Positions 1 through 10,545 of a stretch of 17,527 nucleotides of DNA are shown here, piece by piece. This DNA is from Cerioporus squamosus. Its lineage: Eukaryota; Basidiomycota; Agaricomycetes; Polyporales; Polyporaceae. The number at the start of each line of letters is the position of its first letter. The stretch's first letter is position 1. The stretch lies in NCBI GenBank assembly GCA_022592435.1, contig JABYQS010000594.1:1-17527 (forward strand). The letters run 5' to 3'. The translations under genes and the position numbers were made by a program. A model generated the notes under the pieces. That model saw nothing but the letters and a program-made list of their open reading frames with translations, was not told where the DNA came from and did not search any database.

Positions 1-427
1 TCCTCCTGCACAGCGTTCGGTGAGCGATGGGCAGAGGATGAGCTGTACATGTGCGAAGAGGTGCGTACCACTGCACGGATGAAAGAGTTGCCAGGGGTGA
101 GGAGTCGTGGTGCCGCTGGGCGAGCTGCTTGTGGTCGTCGGAGAGCCTCCGCCCGGGACGTGGTAGGGCTACCAGGCTGACTTGACGCAGCTCCAGGCAG
201 ACACTGCGAGTAGTACTGGTTGGAGACCGTGCATGACCAGCCATCGGGGCACGTAGTAGCCCCGCTCCAGCCTTGACCGCCGCACTACAGAGAGATGAGC
301 ATTGAGTGCGGTATAACGGCGAATACGAGACCGCTGCTTACCTGTCCGTACTGAGGCGCCGTCTGGGCGGCAGCACCCGCGACGAAAAGAGAGCACTGAT
401 AATGGAGAGGGCCGCCGAGGAGACCAT
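1..427 (-). CDS. Secreted CBM1-carrying enzyme, 5' part only (frameshifted)
   Basis: N-terminal part of an extracellular plant-wall-degrading enzyme; the catalytic domain lies beyond the left edge, so the enzyme class is unknown. Seen: ATG at 427-425, a hydrophobic signal peptide ending near AAAQ, then a complete CBM1 ([12 protein letters not shown] ... [11 protein letters not shown]) with its four cysteines and the Tyr/Trp face, then a Ser/Thr/Gly/Pro linker (about 150-100). Exon 1 is 427-342. An intron of 57 nt (341-285, gtaag...tag) splits the module just before CGG, and exon 2 starts at 284. A second intron is possible at 68-6 (gtacgc...gcag). Two apparent one-base losses break the frame: in a run of T (forward aaaa, 385-388), where an extra base joins the signal peptide to the CBM1, and at 152-157 (CCC/GGG), where one more base joins the CBM1 to the linker. 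CBM1 binds crystalline cellulose (family knowledge). N-terminal CBM1 occurs on GH5, GH6, GH10, CE and other enzymes; I cannot choose among them. Confidence 0.8.
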
Positions 428-1672
428 AGTGCTGTTGCTAGCCTGGAGGTGAGTAGTCACTAGTCACCAAATGCGCCGCGTCATGTCCTACTTGTATCTC
501 TTCGCCGGAGACACTCAGCAATAGGCGGACAGGTCATCCCGAGCATAAGGCTGTTCTTCGGCTCGTAGGCGAGGCGTGACATGGCCCCGAAGCCGTCATT
601 CACGTCAGCGCCCAGTAGCGGCAATTGTCGGGACAGTCTCTCGTAGTACAGAAGGCCTCAGACGTGGGGCATCAGAGGGTCGGAAGGCGGACTAGTCTGG
701 TGAGCATGACCTGGAGAAGCGCGTAGCGAACGTTCCTCCGAGAATCGTGCTCGGGAATGGGGAAATACTCAAAGTCGGCGGTGCCTCAGGAAGAATACGA
801 GGACTAGGTGACTCGAGTGAGTCGTAGGAGGGGGCAGCTGAGGGTTGTGTATTTGTTTGGAGACGTGATCTGTACTGCCTATCTGTTCCAACAATGCTGC
901 GAAGCCGCATTAGGGTCACAACGAGACCAGGCTAGTCACGTACTACGACTTGAAGTTGACGCGCAGCTGAGAAAAGGACCCTTCTTTATGAATCTGACGA
1001 CGGAAGAAAACGCCAAGACATACATTTGCATTCTAACCATTGGTGCATGTGGAGTTTGATTGGTCTGAGCACACTTTCGAGTCTGTTGCCGGTCTGCAGA
1101 GCACACAGTGACAAGAGGTGTTAGAGGGCCCGATACGGTTGTGGTCGGTCAGGTTTGAGTAAGTCAGGTGAGCAGAACAGGTACCTGGATGCAACGTGGA
1201 CGCACGACGATGCTCGAAGTGGGCACATCCGAGGCATGAAGAGTCGACTGTCGTAAGTTTTGTTTGCCGCTCCGGATATGCCAGCATGCGCGATTTTGTA
1301 GAGTGACTCTGTAATCGCAGGAGTGGACTGTGGGCCTGTTCTCTTAGTAGTGCAAAACCCATTACCAGGTCTCCAAGGTTCACAGCTCCTCGGTATTGTA
1401 TCATAGTAGTCAAGAGTACAAGGTCAAGAACATGGTAGTGCGAGTACAAGGGAGGATCATAGGCGCTTCGTGTCGCCTCGGTCACAGGACCGTGATCCGA
1501 AAGTGAAACGGTTGGGGAAAGTCCCCCTTCACGCTTGCTTCACACTGCTAGTTCACTATAACAATTGTCTCCGCACTTATCCTTGCCCTCCTGCCTCTCT
1601 CTCTCTCTCACATCCACGTCGTCCGACGCGCTGGTCGTCGTTCGCCACGTTCTGCTCGACCCATCTCCCGAC
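428..1672. other. Intergenic region between divergent CBM1 gene and the 1673 gene
   Basis: No convincing gene. Open frames here have neither a recognisable domain nor plausible splice structure. It must hold the promoter of the CBM1 gene (leftward) and of the gene starting at 1673 (rightward). Near the right end are a GGGGA-AAG-TCCCC inverted repeat (1514-1526), a TATA-like ctataaca (about 1555) and a pyrimidine tract (about 1585-1612) typical of basidiomycete leaders. Confidence 0.6.
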
Positions 1673-2758
1673 ATGCTCGCCGCCGCACCCGCACAGCACC
1701 CGTTCTCGTCGAAGACTAACACCTTGACGACGCGCTCCCTCAAGGTCCACTTCAAGCTCCCCGTAATCAAGAAGGCCTCGCCGACCGTCTCGGTCACGAA
1801 CACGAACGCTGCGTGTGTCCACGCGGTCTCGCAGCCCTCTGCCCCCTTCCCCGTCGTCTCGTCGTCTCCAAGTTGCGTTCCATTCCCGTCCTCCCCGATC
1901 CCATGTCCGTCTCGGAAGAGGGCTATCAGCGAAGACGGCTGCGACTCGCAAGATGGGAGCGAGGACAGTGGAGACGAGCCGATGGACGTTGATGAGCCGA
2001 CCGAGACAAAGGGAAGCACCGTTGCGTTCCACCGTCGCATATCCCAAATCGACATCTTCCGCCGCCGCTCCAAGTCTTGCCTGGCTACGTCCTACTTCCA
2101 TCGCGATTCCCAGCAGTCGCGGAGGTCTTATCATGGGCCCGATAAGCCCGTTCCTCCTCCCCACGGACCAGAACAGCCGGCAAGGAAGCGGCCAGCGGTG
2201 CGTCGCGAGAGTATGAGCGCGGGCAACCCTTTGCCGAAGACCGTGCGGAAGGCGAAGCGGGTCGTGGCAGACGCGGCATTTCTCGCGTCGTTGCATAGCA
2301 GCATTGCTCTGCAGGTGCGCACGCGACTCGACAATGGTGTCGCGAGCCAGGGCGACGAGTATGCGACCCAAGACGCGCTTCTCGTTGAACGTGTCTGGCA
2401 CGCGCTCGTTGACTTGGGCTACAAGCCTGTACCTCTCGACGCGCCCTCCCCCGTCTCTCCCGATCCCACACCCGCCACGTCTCTCGACCCTGCACGAGAG
2501 GCTGCGGAACGCGCAGCTCGTCGCACGAAGGCGGTGTCCTCCGGGCCATACGTGTTTGGCCCTCAAGATCTTCCGCCTCCGTCTTCTGGACCTGTACCCG
2601 TCCCGCAGCTCGTCGCATCTCTGATAATGCGTCACCGTGACCGTACGTCCGTACGTCCTCGGTCGGCTTCCAAGAAGCGCGCCGGAAACCAGCAGCCTAC
2701 GTCGCGCTCGCCGCTTTCCCAGTTTGCTACACCACTACACCCTATGACCGACAACTAA
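1673..2758 (+). CDS. Unrecognised low-complexity, probably nuclear protein (361 aa)
   Basis: I do not recognise this protein. The open frame extends upstream of 1673, but the first ATG in it is at 1673, directly after a CT-rich leader, so I take that as the start; there is no intron within the coding region. The N-terminal 80 residues are Ser/Pro/Thr/Val-rich. A basic RKR (about 81-83) is followed by an acidic Ser/Asp/Glu stretch (about 85-109, including DEPMDVDEP). Basic clusters ARKRPAVRR (about 170-178) and KTVRKAKR (about 189-196) look like nuclear localisation signals. The only part that looks foldable is about 199-254, a helical segment with AAFLASLHSSIALQVRTRL and LLVERVWHALVDLGY. The tail is again Pro/Ser/Arg-rich. 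A regulatory or chromatin role is inference from composition only. The long antisense frame opposite it is a GC-driven shadow. Confidence 0.6.
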   Translation: MLAAAPAQHPFSSKTNTLTTRSLKVHFKLPVIKKASPTVSVTNTNAACVHAVSQPSAPFPVVSSSPSCVPFPSSPIPCPSRKRAISEDGCDSQDGSEDSGDEPMDVDEPTETKGSTVAFHRRISQIDIFRRRSKSCLATSYFHRDSQQSRRSYHGPDKPVPPPHGPEQPARKRPAVRRESMSAGNPLPKTVRKAKRVVADAAFLASLHSSIALQVRTRLDNGVASQGDEYATQDALLVERVWHALVDLGYKPVPLDAPSPVSPDPTPATSLDPAREAAERAARRTKAVSSGPYVFGPQDLPPPSSGPVPVPQLVASLIMRHRDRTSVRPRSASKKRAGNQQPTSRSPLSQFATPLHPMTDN

Positions 2759-3887
2759 TACCAAACCTCGTCTTTACCCATCGCCCTTTGACTTTCTACC
2801 TCCTAATCGTATCAGCTGCGCCTGATATGCCTTCATGACCTGGCACGCTGGGACAAGTATCGTGCCCGTATGACGATTGTAAGTTCGGGCCTTCTGTCTG
2901 TTCCGTGCTCTGTGACATCGTCGTGGTCGTGCTGACCACCGCTTGCATCTAGATGACGACAGCACCCTACCATGCGTAATCGTTAATACCTAATCTTCCT
3001 TCCATCCCATCTACCCTCGGTACTCTCGGTCTTGGTTCTCTCGGATAACAACTCGGAAGCTCGCAAAGTCAATCAAACACACCCTCATTGTCACACATAT
3101 CCCCATGCGTCGCATCGCACATATTGCACCCATAGTCCTCGTACATACCTGTATCCCTACCCCCTCGCCCGTCTCCATTCGAACTCAAACTCAAACCCAA
3201 ACCTTCCCTTGTCTCACGCATCTCACCGCGGCCGAGCCGCTCGCCTCTTCCGCCGGCCTGGGAGGCTTGCATGTCCCCAACGGTCAACCCCATCCATGTC
3301 TACTGCTACTTGTGTCGCGCGATGTCGGTTATGCTGACACGCCATATGCATGTATCCCCGTAGATAGCTTGGTCTATGGCATCCTTCTTTCTCTGTCGCG
3401 TCTCCTTATGACTTTTGGGACGTCCGCGGCCGGTTCCTGGTCCTGACGACAACGCTGAGATCCTGCACATTGGGGCTGTCGCCCCTTCTCCCCCCTTTCG
3501 CCGTCTACGAGCACTCCTATTAAGTATATCGCTCTTGCAATGCTTGAGCATATTAAAGCATATGCGTCATGTTTGATCACGGGGATGTTGGTCGGTGGAA
3601 TGCTTAAGCGCAACTGGGCAACGAGGTTTCCAAGTTGAGGTCGTCGGCAACTCCCGGCGCAACGGAGTGTCCTTTCGTTGGCCACCCTCTGACGGTCGAC
3701 TCCAAGACACAGCGAACGGTATGGTATGGATGCAGTTTCATTAGCTTTTACAGTCTATGGGAATCGAGTTTGCAAACAAGGAATGACGTCTCATGATATG
3801 CAACTGTCCACATTACAACTCCAGGCATTCCTTTCCTAGGCCTCTCCCCCCACTACTTGTTACAACTCAGTCCTGGGTGCTCAGCGC
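2759..3887. other. Convergent intergenic region / 3' UTRs
   Basis: Lies between two genes that converge, so it should contain both 3' UTRs. It is pyrimidine-rich on the plus strand and has a short aactca/aaccca repetitive stretch (about 3182-3203). Open frames here (for example in 3032-3446) are low-complexity without recognisable domains, and I do not call a gene. Apart from the candidate 3'-UTR intron I see nothing defined. Confidence 0.55.
2879..2952 (+). other. Candidate 3'-UTR intron of the 1673-2758 gene
   Basis: A 74-nt stretch with a consensus donor gtaagt (2879-2884), a branch-like ctgac and a tag acceptor (2950-2952). It begins 121 nt after the stop codon, so it would be spliced within the 3' UTR. 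Size and signals match coding introns in this window. An exon junction this far past a stop could make the mRNA a nonsense-mediated-decay target (inference). Confidence 0.45.
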
Positions 3888-5695
3888 TCAGTTCTGGTTC
3901 TCGATGGGGTTCTTGGACGCCTCCAAGTCCGTGAGGACCATCTCCTTCACGAGCGAGTCGAAGTCGACCTGGCGCTTCCAGCCGAGGAGCTTCTCCGCCT
4001 TCGCCGGGTTTCCGTGGAGCAGCCTGATGAAAGCAGAGCAGGGCGATCAGCACCGTGCACCCTGACGATGTTACGGGACTGGATGGAGATGGAGATGGGA
4101 CGTACTCGACTTCAGCGGGACGGAAGTACTGCTCGTCGACCTTGACGAGCACCCTGCCGGACTTCTCGTCGTAGCCCTCCTCGTTGGTACCCGATCCTCG
4201 CCACCTGTGCCGATCGCTCGTCAGTCAGTAGGGCGGTGGCGGATGTAGGGAGAAGCGGACTCACTTGATGTCGTACCCGAGGTGCTTGAACGCCTTCTCG
4301 ACGTACTCGCGCACAGGGTGCGTCTCACCCGTGGCAAGAACGAAGTCATCCGGCTGCTCCTGCTGGAGCATCAGCCACATGCCCTCAACGTAGTCCCTCG
4401 CTAGCATACGCGCACAGCATCAGCATTCAAGCCACGATGTTTCGCTCGGGTGAGAGATACGCACCGTGTCCCCAGTCACGCTTGGCGTCGAGGTTACCGA
4501 GGTAGAGGCACTTCTGCTTGCCCAGGTGGATGTCCGCCGCCGCACGGGAGATCTTCCGCGTCACGAACGTGCGGCCGCGGCGCGGGCTCTCGTGGTTGAA
4601 CAGGATGCCGTTGCACGCGTACATGCCGTACGCCTCGCGGTAGTTGACCGTGATCCAGTAGCCGTACATCTTCGCCACGCCGTAGGGCGAGCGCGGGTAG
4701 AAGGGCGTCTTCTCCGACTGCGGCGTCTCGACGACCTTGCCGTACAGCTCCGACGTCGACGCCTGGTAGAAGCGCACGACCTTCTCGAACCCGCACGTGC
4801 GGATCGCGTCGAGCAGGCGCAGGGTGCCGAGCGCGTCGACGTCCCCGGTGTACTCGGCCATCTCGAAGGAGACCTTGACGTGCGACTGCGCGCCGAGGTT
4901 GTACACCTCGGTGGGACGCACGGACGAGATGATGTAGACGAGGTTCGTGGAGTCCGTCAGGTCACCGTAGTGCAGCTTGAACTTGGTAGGACCTAGCATA
5001 AACGGAGAGTTCATATGGGCCGTCACAACAGAAGAGGGTGCGGATGGCTTACGTTCGTGCAGGTCGACGTAGAGGTCGTTCAGACGGGAGGTGTTGAAGC
5101 TCGAGGAACGACGAATGATACCGTGGACATCGTAGCCCTTCGCGAGCAGGAGCTCAGCCCTGCACAGAGGTCAGCAACGCGTCCGACAAGGATCTCATTC
5201 TATTCCTCCGTGCGAACCGTAGACGCGCCGCGAGCTATCAGCGGAGAAAGCGAGACCCCAAACAGGCTATCGAATCTCCCAGTACTCGTTCTCCATGCTC
5301 AGGCTGGGAATCCGGAGAGCGCATATAGTCGACAGGACACATCCAGTGTATCTTGTACCACTATGGCGTCCTTCCTACAGCCATCAGGGAAGGAGGCAGA
5401 TGCCACCCAAACCCATGTCCGATGTTCCAACATCACACGAGCTCAAAGGCCCGGAGAACACCACATCCACCGCACGAAACCGGGTGTAGGAAGAACAGTA
5501 CTCACAGATACGATCCATCCTGGCCAGTGATACCTGCCCAACACTCAGTATCACATTCGCCTCCCACCACTGCTTCCCAAACGAGCACGCACCAGAGATC
5601 AGCGCGACCTTGCGCTTGCGGTACTCCACCATCTGCTCCGGCGTGAGCTTCGTGTTGAACGGCGCAGGAACATCGGCAATGTCGGCGGGAGGCAT
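3888..5695 (-). CDS. gmd: GDP-mannose 4,6-dehydratase (7 exons, 378 aa)
   Basis: First enzyme of de novo GDP-L-fucose synthesis: cytosolic, NADP-dependent conversion of GDP-mannose to GDP-4-keto-6-deoxymannose. Exons: 5695-5593, 5533-5506, 5159-5053, 4992-4465, 4400-4265, 4204-4106, 4023-3888; all junctions are GT...AG, phases agree and the stop is TGA. Short-chain dehydrogenase family, extended type: Rossmann motif GITGQDGSY (35-43), RRSSSFNT (60-67, cofactor binding), [12 protein letters not shown] (86-97), [13 protein letters not shown] (111-123), catalytic Thr159 and Glu161 in STSELYG, Tyr183 and Lys187 in [13 protein letters not shown] and DAKRDWGH. Catalytic residues sit four positions after human GMD (Thr155, Glu157, Tyr179, Lys183). 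Length matches the family (about 370 aa). Odd: exon 2 is only 28 nt and carries almost the whole glycine motif. The next gene upstream on the same strand encodes the following pathway enzyme. Confidence 0.96.
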
Positions 5696-6922
5696 CGCGA
5701 CTCGGTCTCGATTTCGGTCGGAGGAGGTGGATGGAAGGTTGCAGAGAGGAGGAGGAGGAGAAGGAGAAGTGCGGGGGGAGGGCTGCCTAGTGCTGATCCT
5801 ATAAACGCGTTCTCCGCATTTTGTTCGACTAATCCGCAGGCGCTACTAGCTAATAGCTGTATCGCGATTATAGGCGTCTATGGGGCGCGCGCCGTCGAAT
5901 TCCCTCCGCGGCGTGTCCCGCCCCTTGCCACTGGTCGAACATTTATTTGCGATGAAGAATGTACAGAGATAGTCCAGATTGTGCATGCTGGACAGCCGAA
6001 CGCGACGAAGAGCACTTCACGCGCAGAAGTTTAGACTGCAGCTGCAGCGCGCTGTTGCAGGCGGTCGCCCCTTGCGCGCCGTGTTGCAGCGGAGGTGAGA
6101 GGGGCGCGAATACCAACTCGTAAGCCCCCTGCGCATCATGTGTACTTGTTCGCATATACATGTAAGCTCAAGGCAATATGGTAGCTGAACGTCGTGAAGA
6201 GGACACAGAGGAGGGCGCCACAAGGGGCGCGATGGCCTCCGCAGGCGCGCCGCCGCCGGCTTCGGTTTTATAGCCAGGACGATAGCCATGCAGTACTTAG
6301 ACACATCCCATGAAGGCATGGAAGTCATGCATGGCAAATGAGGCGTGTCGTCTTCCTACTCGCTATGGTTGCGAGCGTACCTGCATGTGAGCGCGGTATA
6401 CGTCGATGATCATGATTCCAGGCAAATAATGATCACCTTCTCCTAGTCCCCCCTATCAGATTAAGTACTCATTCGGGCTGAGCACGATGACGAGATGGTT
6501 AACAGGTTGAACTACACCGCGAGCTCTGCGGTGCCATGAAGCTAGTGAGGGACGGCTTGGACCCACCCGCCCGGACTACTATCATAACCACACCAGGACG
6601 CCCTCGGACCGTGGATGTGCTGATCATACGTGTACTTCTATTACCAGAGTTATGTCATGGATAACAGTATGCTCACATTGCATCGGACGCGTCAGCTCTG
6701 GCTGCGTGAAAGCTGAGATTCCAGAGACTTTGCTGAGCCAAATACATGCACCTCTCCAGCCTCAATTGAGGTCTTGTACCGGACAGACCGGTGCCCAACA
6801 TACCTTCTCAGTCACGTCTTGAACAACCCACGGGAGCTTCGTGGGAAGAAAAGATCCGACGAATGCAGCACTATGCATCCACGAACTGTACAAGGGTCAT
6901 TACTTCCTCGGCGTGCTTACGT
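5696..6922. other. Intergenic: gmd promoter and GDP-fucose synthase 3' UTR
   Basis: No gene supported. On the minus strand the first about 70 nt upstream of the gmd ATG form a pyrimidine-rich leader (GGA/GA runs at about 5720-5780 on the plus strand). A 13-bp element shared with the upstream region of GDP-fucose synthase lies at 5868-5880. The right part must contain the 3' UTR of GDP-fucose synthase. Open frames at 5943-6337 have no recognisable content. Confidence 0.55.
5868..5880 (-). promoter_or_regulatory. Shared upstream element TAGACGCC(T/C)ATAA, copy 1 (gmd)
   Basis: On the coding (minus) strand this reads TAGACGCCTATAA and lies 173-185 nt upstream of the gmd start codon. The same sequence with one change (T to C) occurs upstream of the GDP-fucose synthase gene. 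The TATAA-like end could also act as a core-promoter element. Function is inference; a 12/13 match between two promoters of this size can occur by chance at roughly the 0.1-0.2 level. Confidence 0.35.
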
Positions 6923-8360
<1,438 letters not shown>

Positions 8361-8463
8361 CGTTTGCAGTGAGGGGGCTGTGGGCGGAGGGATGACTGAG
8401 AGGCGAAAGGGAGGAGGAGGAGGACGTCTCAATCCGGAAATCTACTCAAGTATACATAAACAC

Positions 8464-8476
8464 TTATGGGCGTCTA
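8464..8476 (-). promoter_or_regulatory. Shared upstream element TAGACGCC(T/C)ATAA, copy 2 (GDP-fucose synthase)
   Basis: On the minus strand this reads TAGACGCCCATAA and lies 104-116 nt upstream of the GDP-fucose synthase start codon. It matches the element upstream of gmd at 12 of 13 positions in the same orientation relative to the gene. I found no third copy by eye in the window. Regulatory function is inference. Confidence 0.35.
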
Positions 8477-8531
8477 CGTAGCAATTGAGCTTGCTGCGCT
8501 CCATCATCTATGTACTTTCTTGTTGACTTCG

Positions 8532-8558
8532 CGCTCATCGACATTTCCGCTCATCGAC
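8532..8558. repeat. Direct repeat CGCTCATCGAC x2
   Basis: Exact 11-bp copies at 8532-8542 and 8548-8558, start-to-start 16 bp. They lie in the intergenic region between the divergent GDP-fucose synthase and GH71 genes, 170-200 bp from the former start. A paired transcription-factor site is possible but unproven. Confidence 0.5.
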
Positions 8559-9096
8559 TTGCAGTTTCTCTCGCTCTGGATGGCTCAGCGTAGACGGTCA
8601 TATATACGCAGCGGCGACCACAGGAGTCACAGCAAGACCAACTGAAAAGGACGGCCAACGTGCGGTCTAACTGGGATGGACTCAGCGTTGGTACAATGTT
8701 GGTGAGCAAATGTGATTCTGGTGGTCATTGTATGTAAATTCTCCGGTTTGCAGGCAGAAGTGGTCCTTGGCCATGAACTCAGGCAGTCCGTTCCCTACTC
8801 CTCGGGGCGGATGACAATACCATGTCCGGTTGTCCGTACTCATGGATCCAAGCGGGATAGTCGGTGAGTAACAGTCATTATTGTTTCGTTGATCTTGCGC
8901 GCAAGTACACTTGACGACGTCGTCCGGGCTTTGAGCATGTCCCTTTTGTCGTGAGCTCTACAGTCATATTTTGGGCGTGCATGCTGGTCTCCTCGGTCGA
9001 GGACGCCGTTTGTCTCAACGTTTAAATCATGGCTGCAAGGTATGCGGGGCCTTCACACATCCTCCTGTCCGCCACACACTCAGTTGCAAAGCCTCC

Positions 9097-10545
9097 ATGC
9101 GCCCCATTTTGCACCTCCTTGCTGGCACTATCGCCACCGCCCGACTCGCTAGCGCCTCCCGCTGCAGGGCTCCGCGGCAGTCCGGTGTCCCCAAACTTGT
9201 GGTCGCACATCATATCGTGGGACTTACAGCCAACTATACGATCGACGACTGGGCGACGGATATCTCCTTGGCTCAGGCCAGCGGGATTGATGGGTTCGCT
9301 CTCAATGTCGGAATGGACGACTACACGTCCCAGCAGGTCGAGAACGCATTTCAGGCGGCTGCGCAGCTCAGTCCCGCGTTCAAGCTCTTCCTTTCCTTCG
9401 ACATGGCCTCCTACCACTGCGCAGCGGCCACGGACGCCGATCCCATCCGCAACCTTACTCTCCAGTACGCGAGTCGTCCCAACCAGCTTCAGATTGGTGG
9501 GAAGGCGTTAGTGTCCTCCTTTTCTGGGGAGGCCTGCACCTTCGGACACGGCGATGTCCCCGGAGGGTGGCGGGCCGAGTACACCCAGCATCCCGACGTT
9601 GCAGGGAAGATTCACTTCATCCCCTCGTTCTTCGTCGACCCCGCCACTTTTGGTCAGTACGCTGGCGTCCTGGATGGCGACTTCAATTGGAACTCGGCAT
9701 GGCCCATCCAGCTCACGGCGAGCACAGCGCCTAGTCTGCTACCTGGCGTAGACCTGAATCAGCTCGACGTCACCGCTGAGAACACTCTGCAGAAAGTCAT
9801 AGGGTCCTTCGACCCCGACACTGCGCACATCTCCAATCTCGCCCTCGCCAGCACGCAGAGCAGACAGACGTACATGGCAGCCGTCTCCCCGTGGTTCTCT
9901 ACCCACTTCCCGCCGAACACGTACAACAAAAACTTCGTGTACGATTGCGATGAGCATCTTTGGGTTTCGCGCTGGGAGACCCTCATCGCAAACCGCGACC
10001 ACGTCGACATCGTCGAGATCCTCACCTGGAACGACTTCGGGGAGTCGCACTACATCGGCCCGCGCCACGATACGCAGCCGCTTCCCCAGGGCTCCGAGGC
10101 GTGGGTCGACGGTTTCAACCACACCGGCTGGCTCAGCGTGACGAGCTACTTCGCCACGCAGTTCAAGACAGGGCAGGCGCCTGCCATCGAGAAGGACCAG
10201 CTCGTGATGTGGGCGCGCCCGCACCCCAAGAGCGCAACGCCCGCGGACCCCGTCGGGCCCCCGCGCGACTCCCAGCTCTTGCAGGACAAGCTCTGGGCGG
10301 TCGTCCTCGCGACGACCAACGGGCAGCTGACGCTGTCGAGCTCGGACACGAACTCGCAGACGTTCGACGTCCGGGCGGGCGTGAACAAGCTGTCGTTGCC
10401 GCTGAGCGCTGGCGGGTACATGCGGGGCGTGCTTGCGCGCGGCGGGCAGACGGTGATTGACCTGAAGCCGGATGGGTTCGTGTTCGATCCGAATCCGGCC
10501 GCGTACAACTTCAATGCGTTCGTTGCTAATGCGCCTGGTGCTTGA
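9097..10545 (+). CDS. GH71 alpha-1,3-glucanase, secreted, intronless (482 aa)
   Basis: Endo-acting alpha-1,3-glucanase (mutanase, glycoside hydrolase family 71), which hydrolyses the alpha-1,3-glucan of fungal cell walls. Roles in own-wall remodelling, fruiting or attack on other fungi are inference. Start chosen at 9097 because it gives a signal peptide (first about 20 residues, MRPILHLLAG...) just before the domain. An alternative ATG at 9029 joined through a 44-nt intron (9040-9083) stays in frame and would add eight residues. GH71 signatures: KLVVAHHIVG (from residue 33), DDWATDISLAQASGIDGFALN, FLSFDM, GDFNWNSAWP, and WNDFGES (311-317), whose Asp313 and Glu316 are the likeliest catalytic acids. 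N-glycosylation sequons NYT, NLT and NHT are visible. The last about 110 residues look like the beta-rich C-terminal domain common in GH71. No carbohydrate-binding module. The frame is uninterrupted. Confidence 0.93.
   Translation: MRPILHLLAGTIATARLASASRCRAPRQSGVPKLVVAHHIVGLTANYTIDDWATDISLAQASGIDGFALNVGMDDYTSQQVENAFQAAAQLSPAFKLFLSFDMASYHCAAATDADPIRNLTLQYASRPNQLQIGGKALVSSFSGEACTFGHGDVPGGWRAEYTQHPDVAGKIHFIPSFFVDPATFGQYAGVLDGDFNWNSAWPIQLTASTAPSLLPGVDLNQLDVTAENTLQKVIGSFDPDTAHISNLALASTQSRQTYMAAVSPWFSTHFPPNTYNKNFVYDCDEHLWVSRWETLIANRDHVDIVEILTWNDFGESHYIGPRHDTQPLPQGSEAWVDGFNHTGWLSVTSYFATQFKTGQAPAIEKDQLVMWARPHPKSATPADPVGPPRDSQLLQDKLWAVVLATTNGQLTLSSSDTNSQTFDVRAGVNKLSLPLSAGGYMRGVLARGGQTVIDLKPDGFVFDPNPAAYNFNAFVANAPGA

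Larger units (their letters stand above)
8361..9096. other. Shared promoter region of GDP-fucose synthase and GH71 gene
   Basis: 735 bp between divergent start codons. Next to the GDP-fucose synthase ATG is a minus-strand pyrimidine-rich leader (GGA runs about 8409-8425 on the plus strand). Further out come a shared 13-bp element (8464-8476), an 11-bp direct repeat (8532-8558), a catatata stretch (about 8600) and a tttaaat stretch (about 9021) that could serve the GH71 gene. No gene seen. Confidence 0.6.

Noticed and set aside
428..900. Several SYGGRG (Cre1/CreA-type) hexamers upstream of the CBM1 gene, e.g. gtgggg near 666
   Set aside because: Six-base degenerate sites are expected every few hundred bases. 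Catabolite repression of such an enzyme is plausible, but the sites give no real evidence.
1033..1485. 150-aa open frame on the minus strand
   Set aside because: No recognisable motif, no splice partner, lies in a promoter region and has random-looking composition.
1577..2635. 352-aa open frame on the minus strand
   Set aside because: It is antisense to the 1673-2758 gene, is Arg-rich from GC-rich codons read backwards, and has no domain or leader. The plus strand has the ATG after a pyrimidine tract and sensible composition.
3032..3446. Overlapping plus-strand open frames of about 100 aa
   Set aside because: Composition (His/Thr/Pro/Tyr/Ser) reflects pyrimidine-rich non-coding sequence, and the two frames overlap without a splice solution.
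4466..4996. 176-aa plus-strand open frame
   Set aside because: Antisense shadow of gmd exon 4; the minus-strand reading is unmistakably the dehydratase core.
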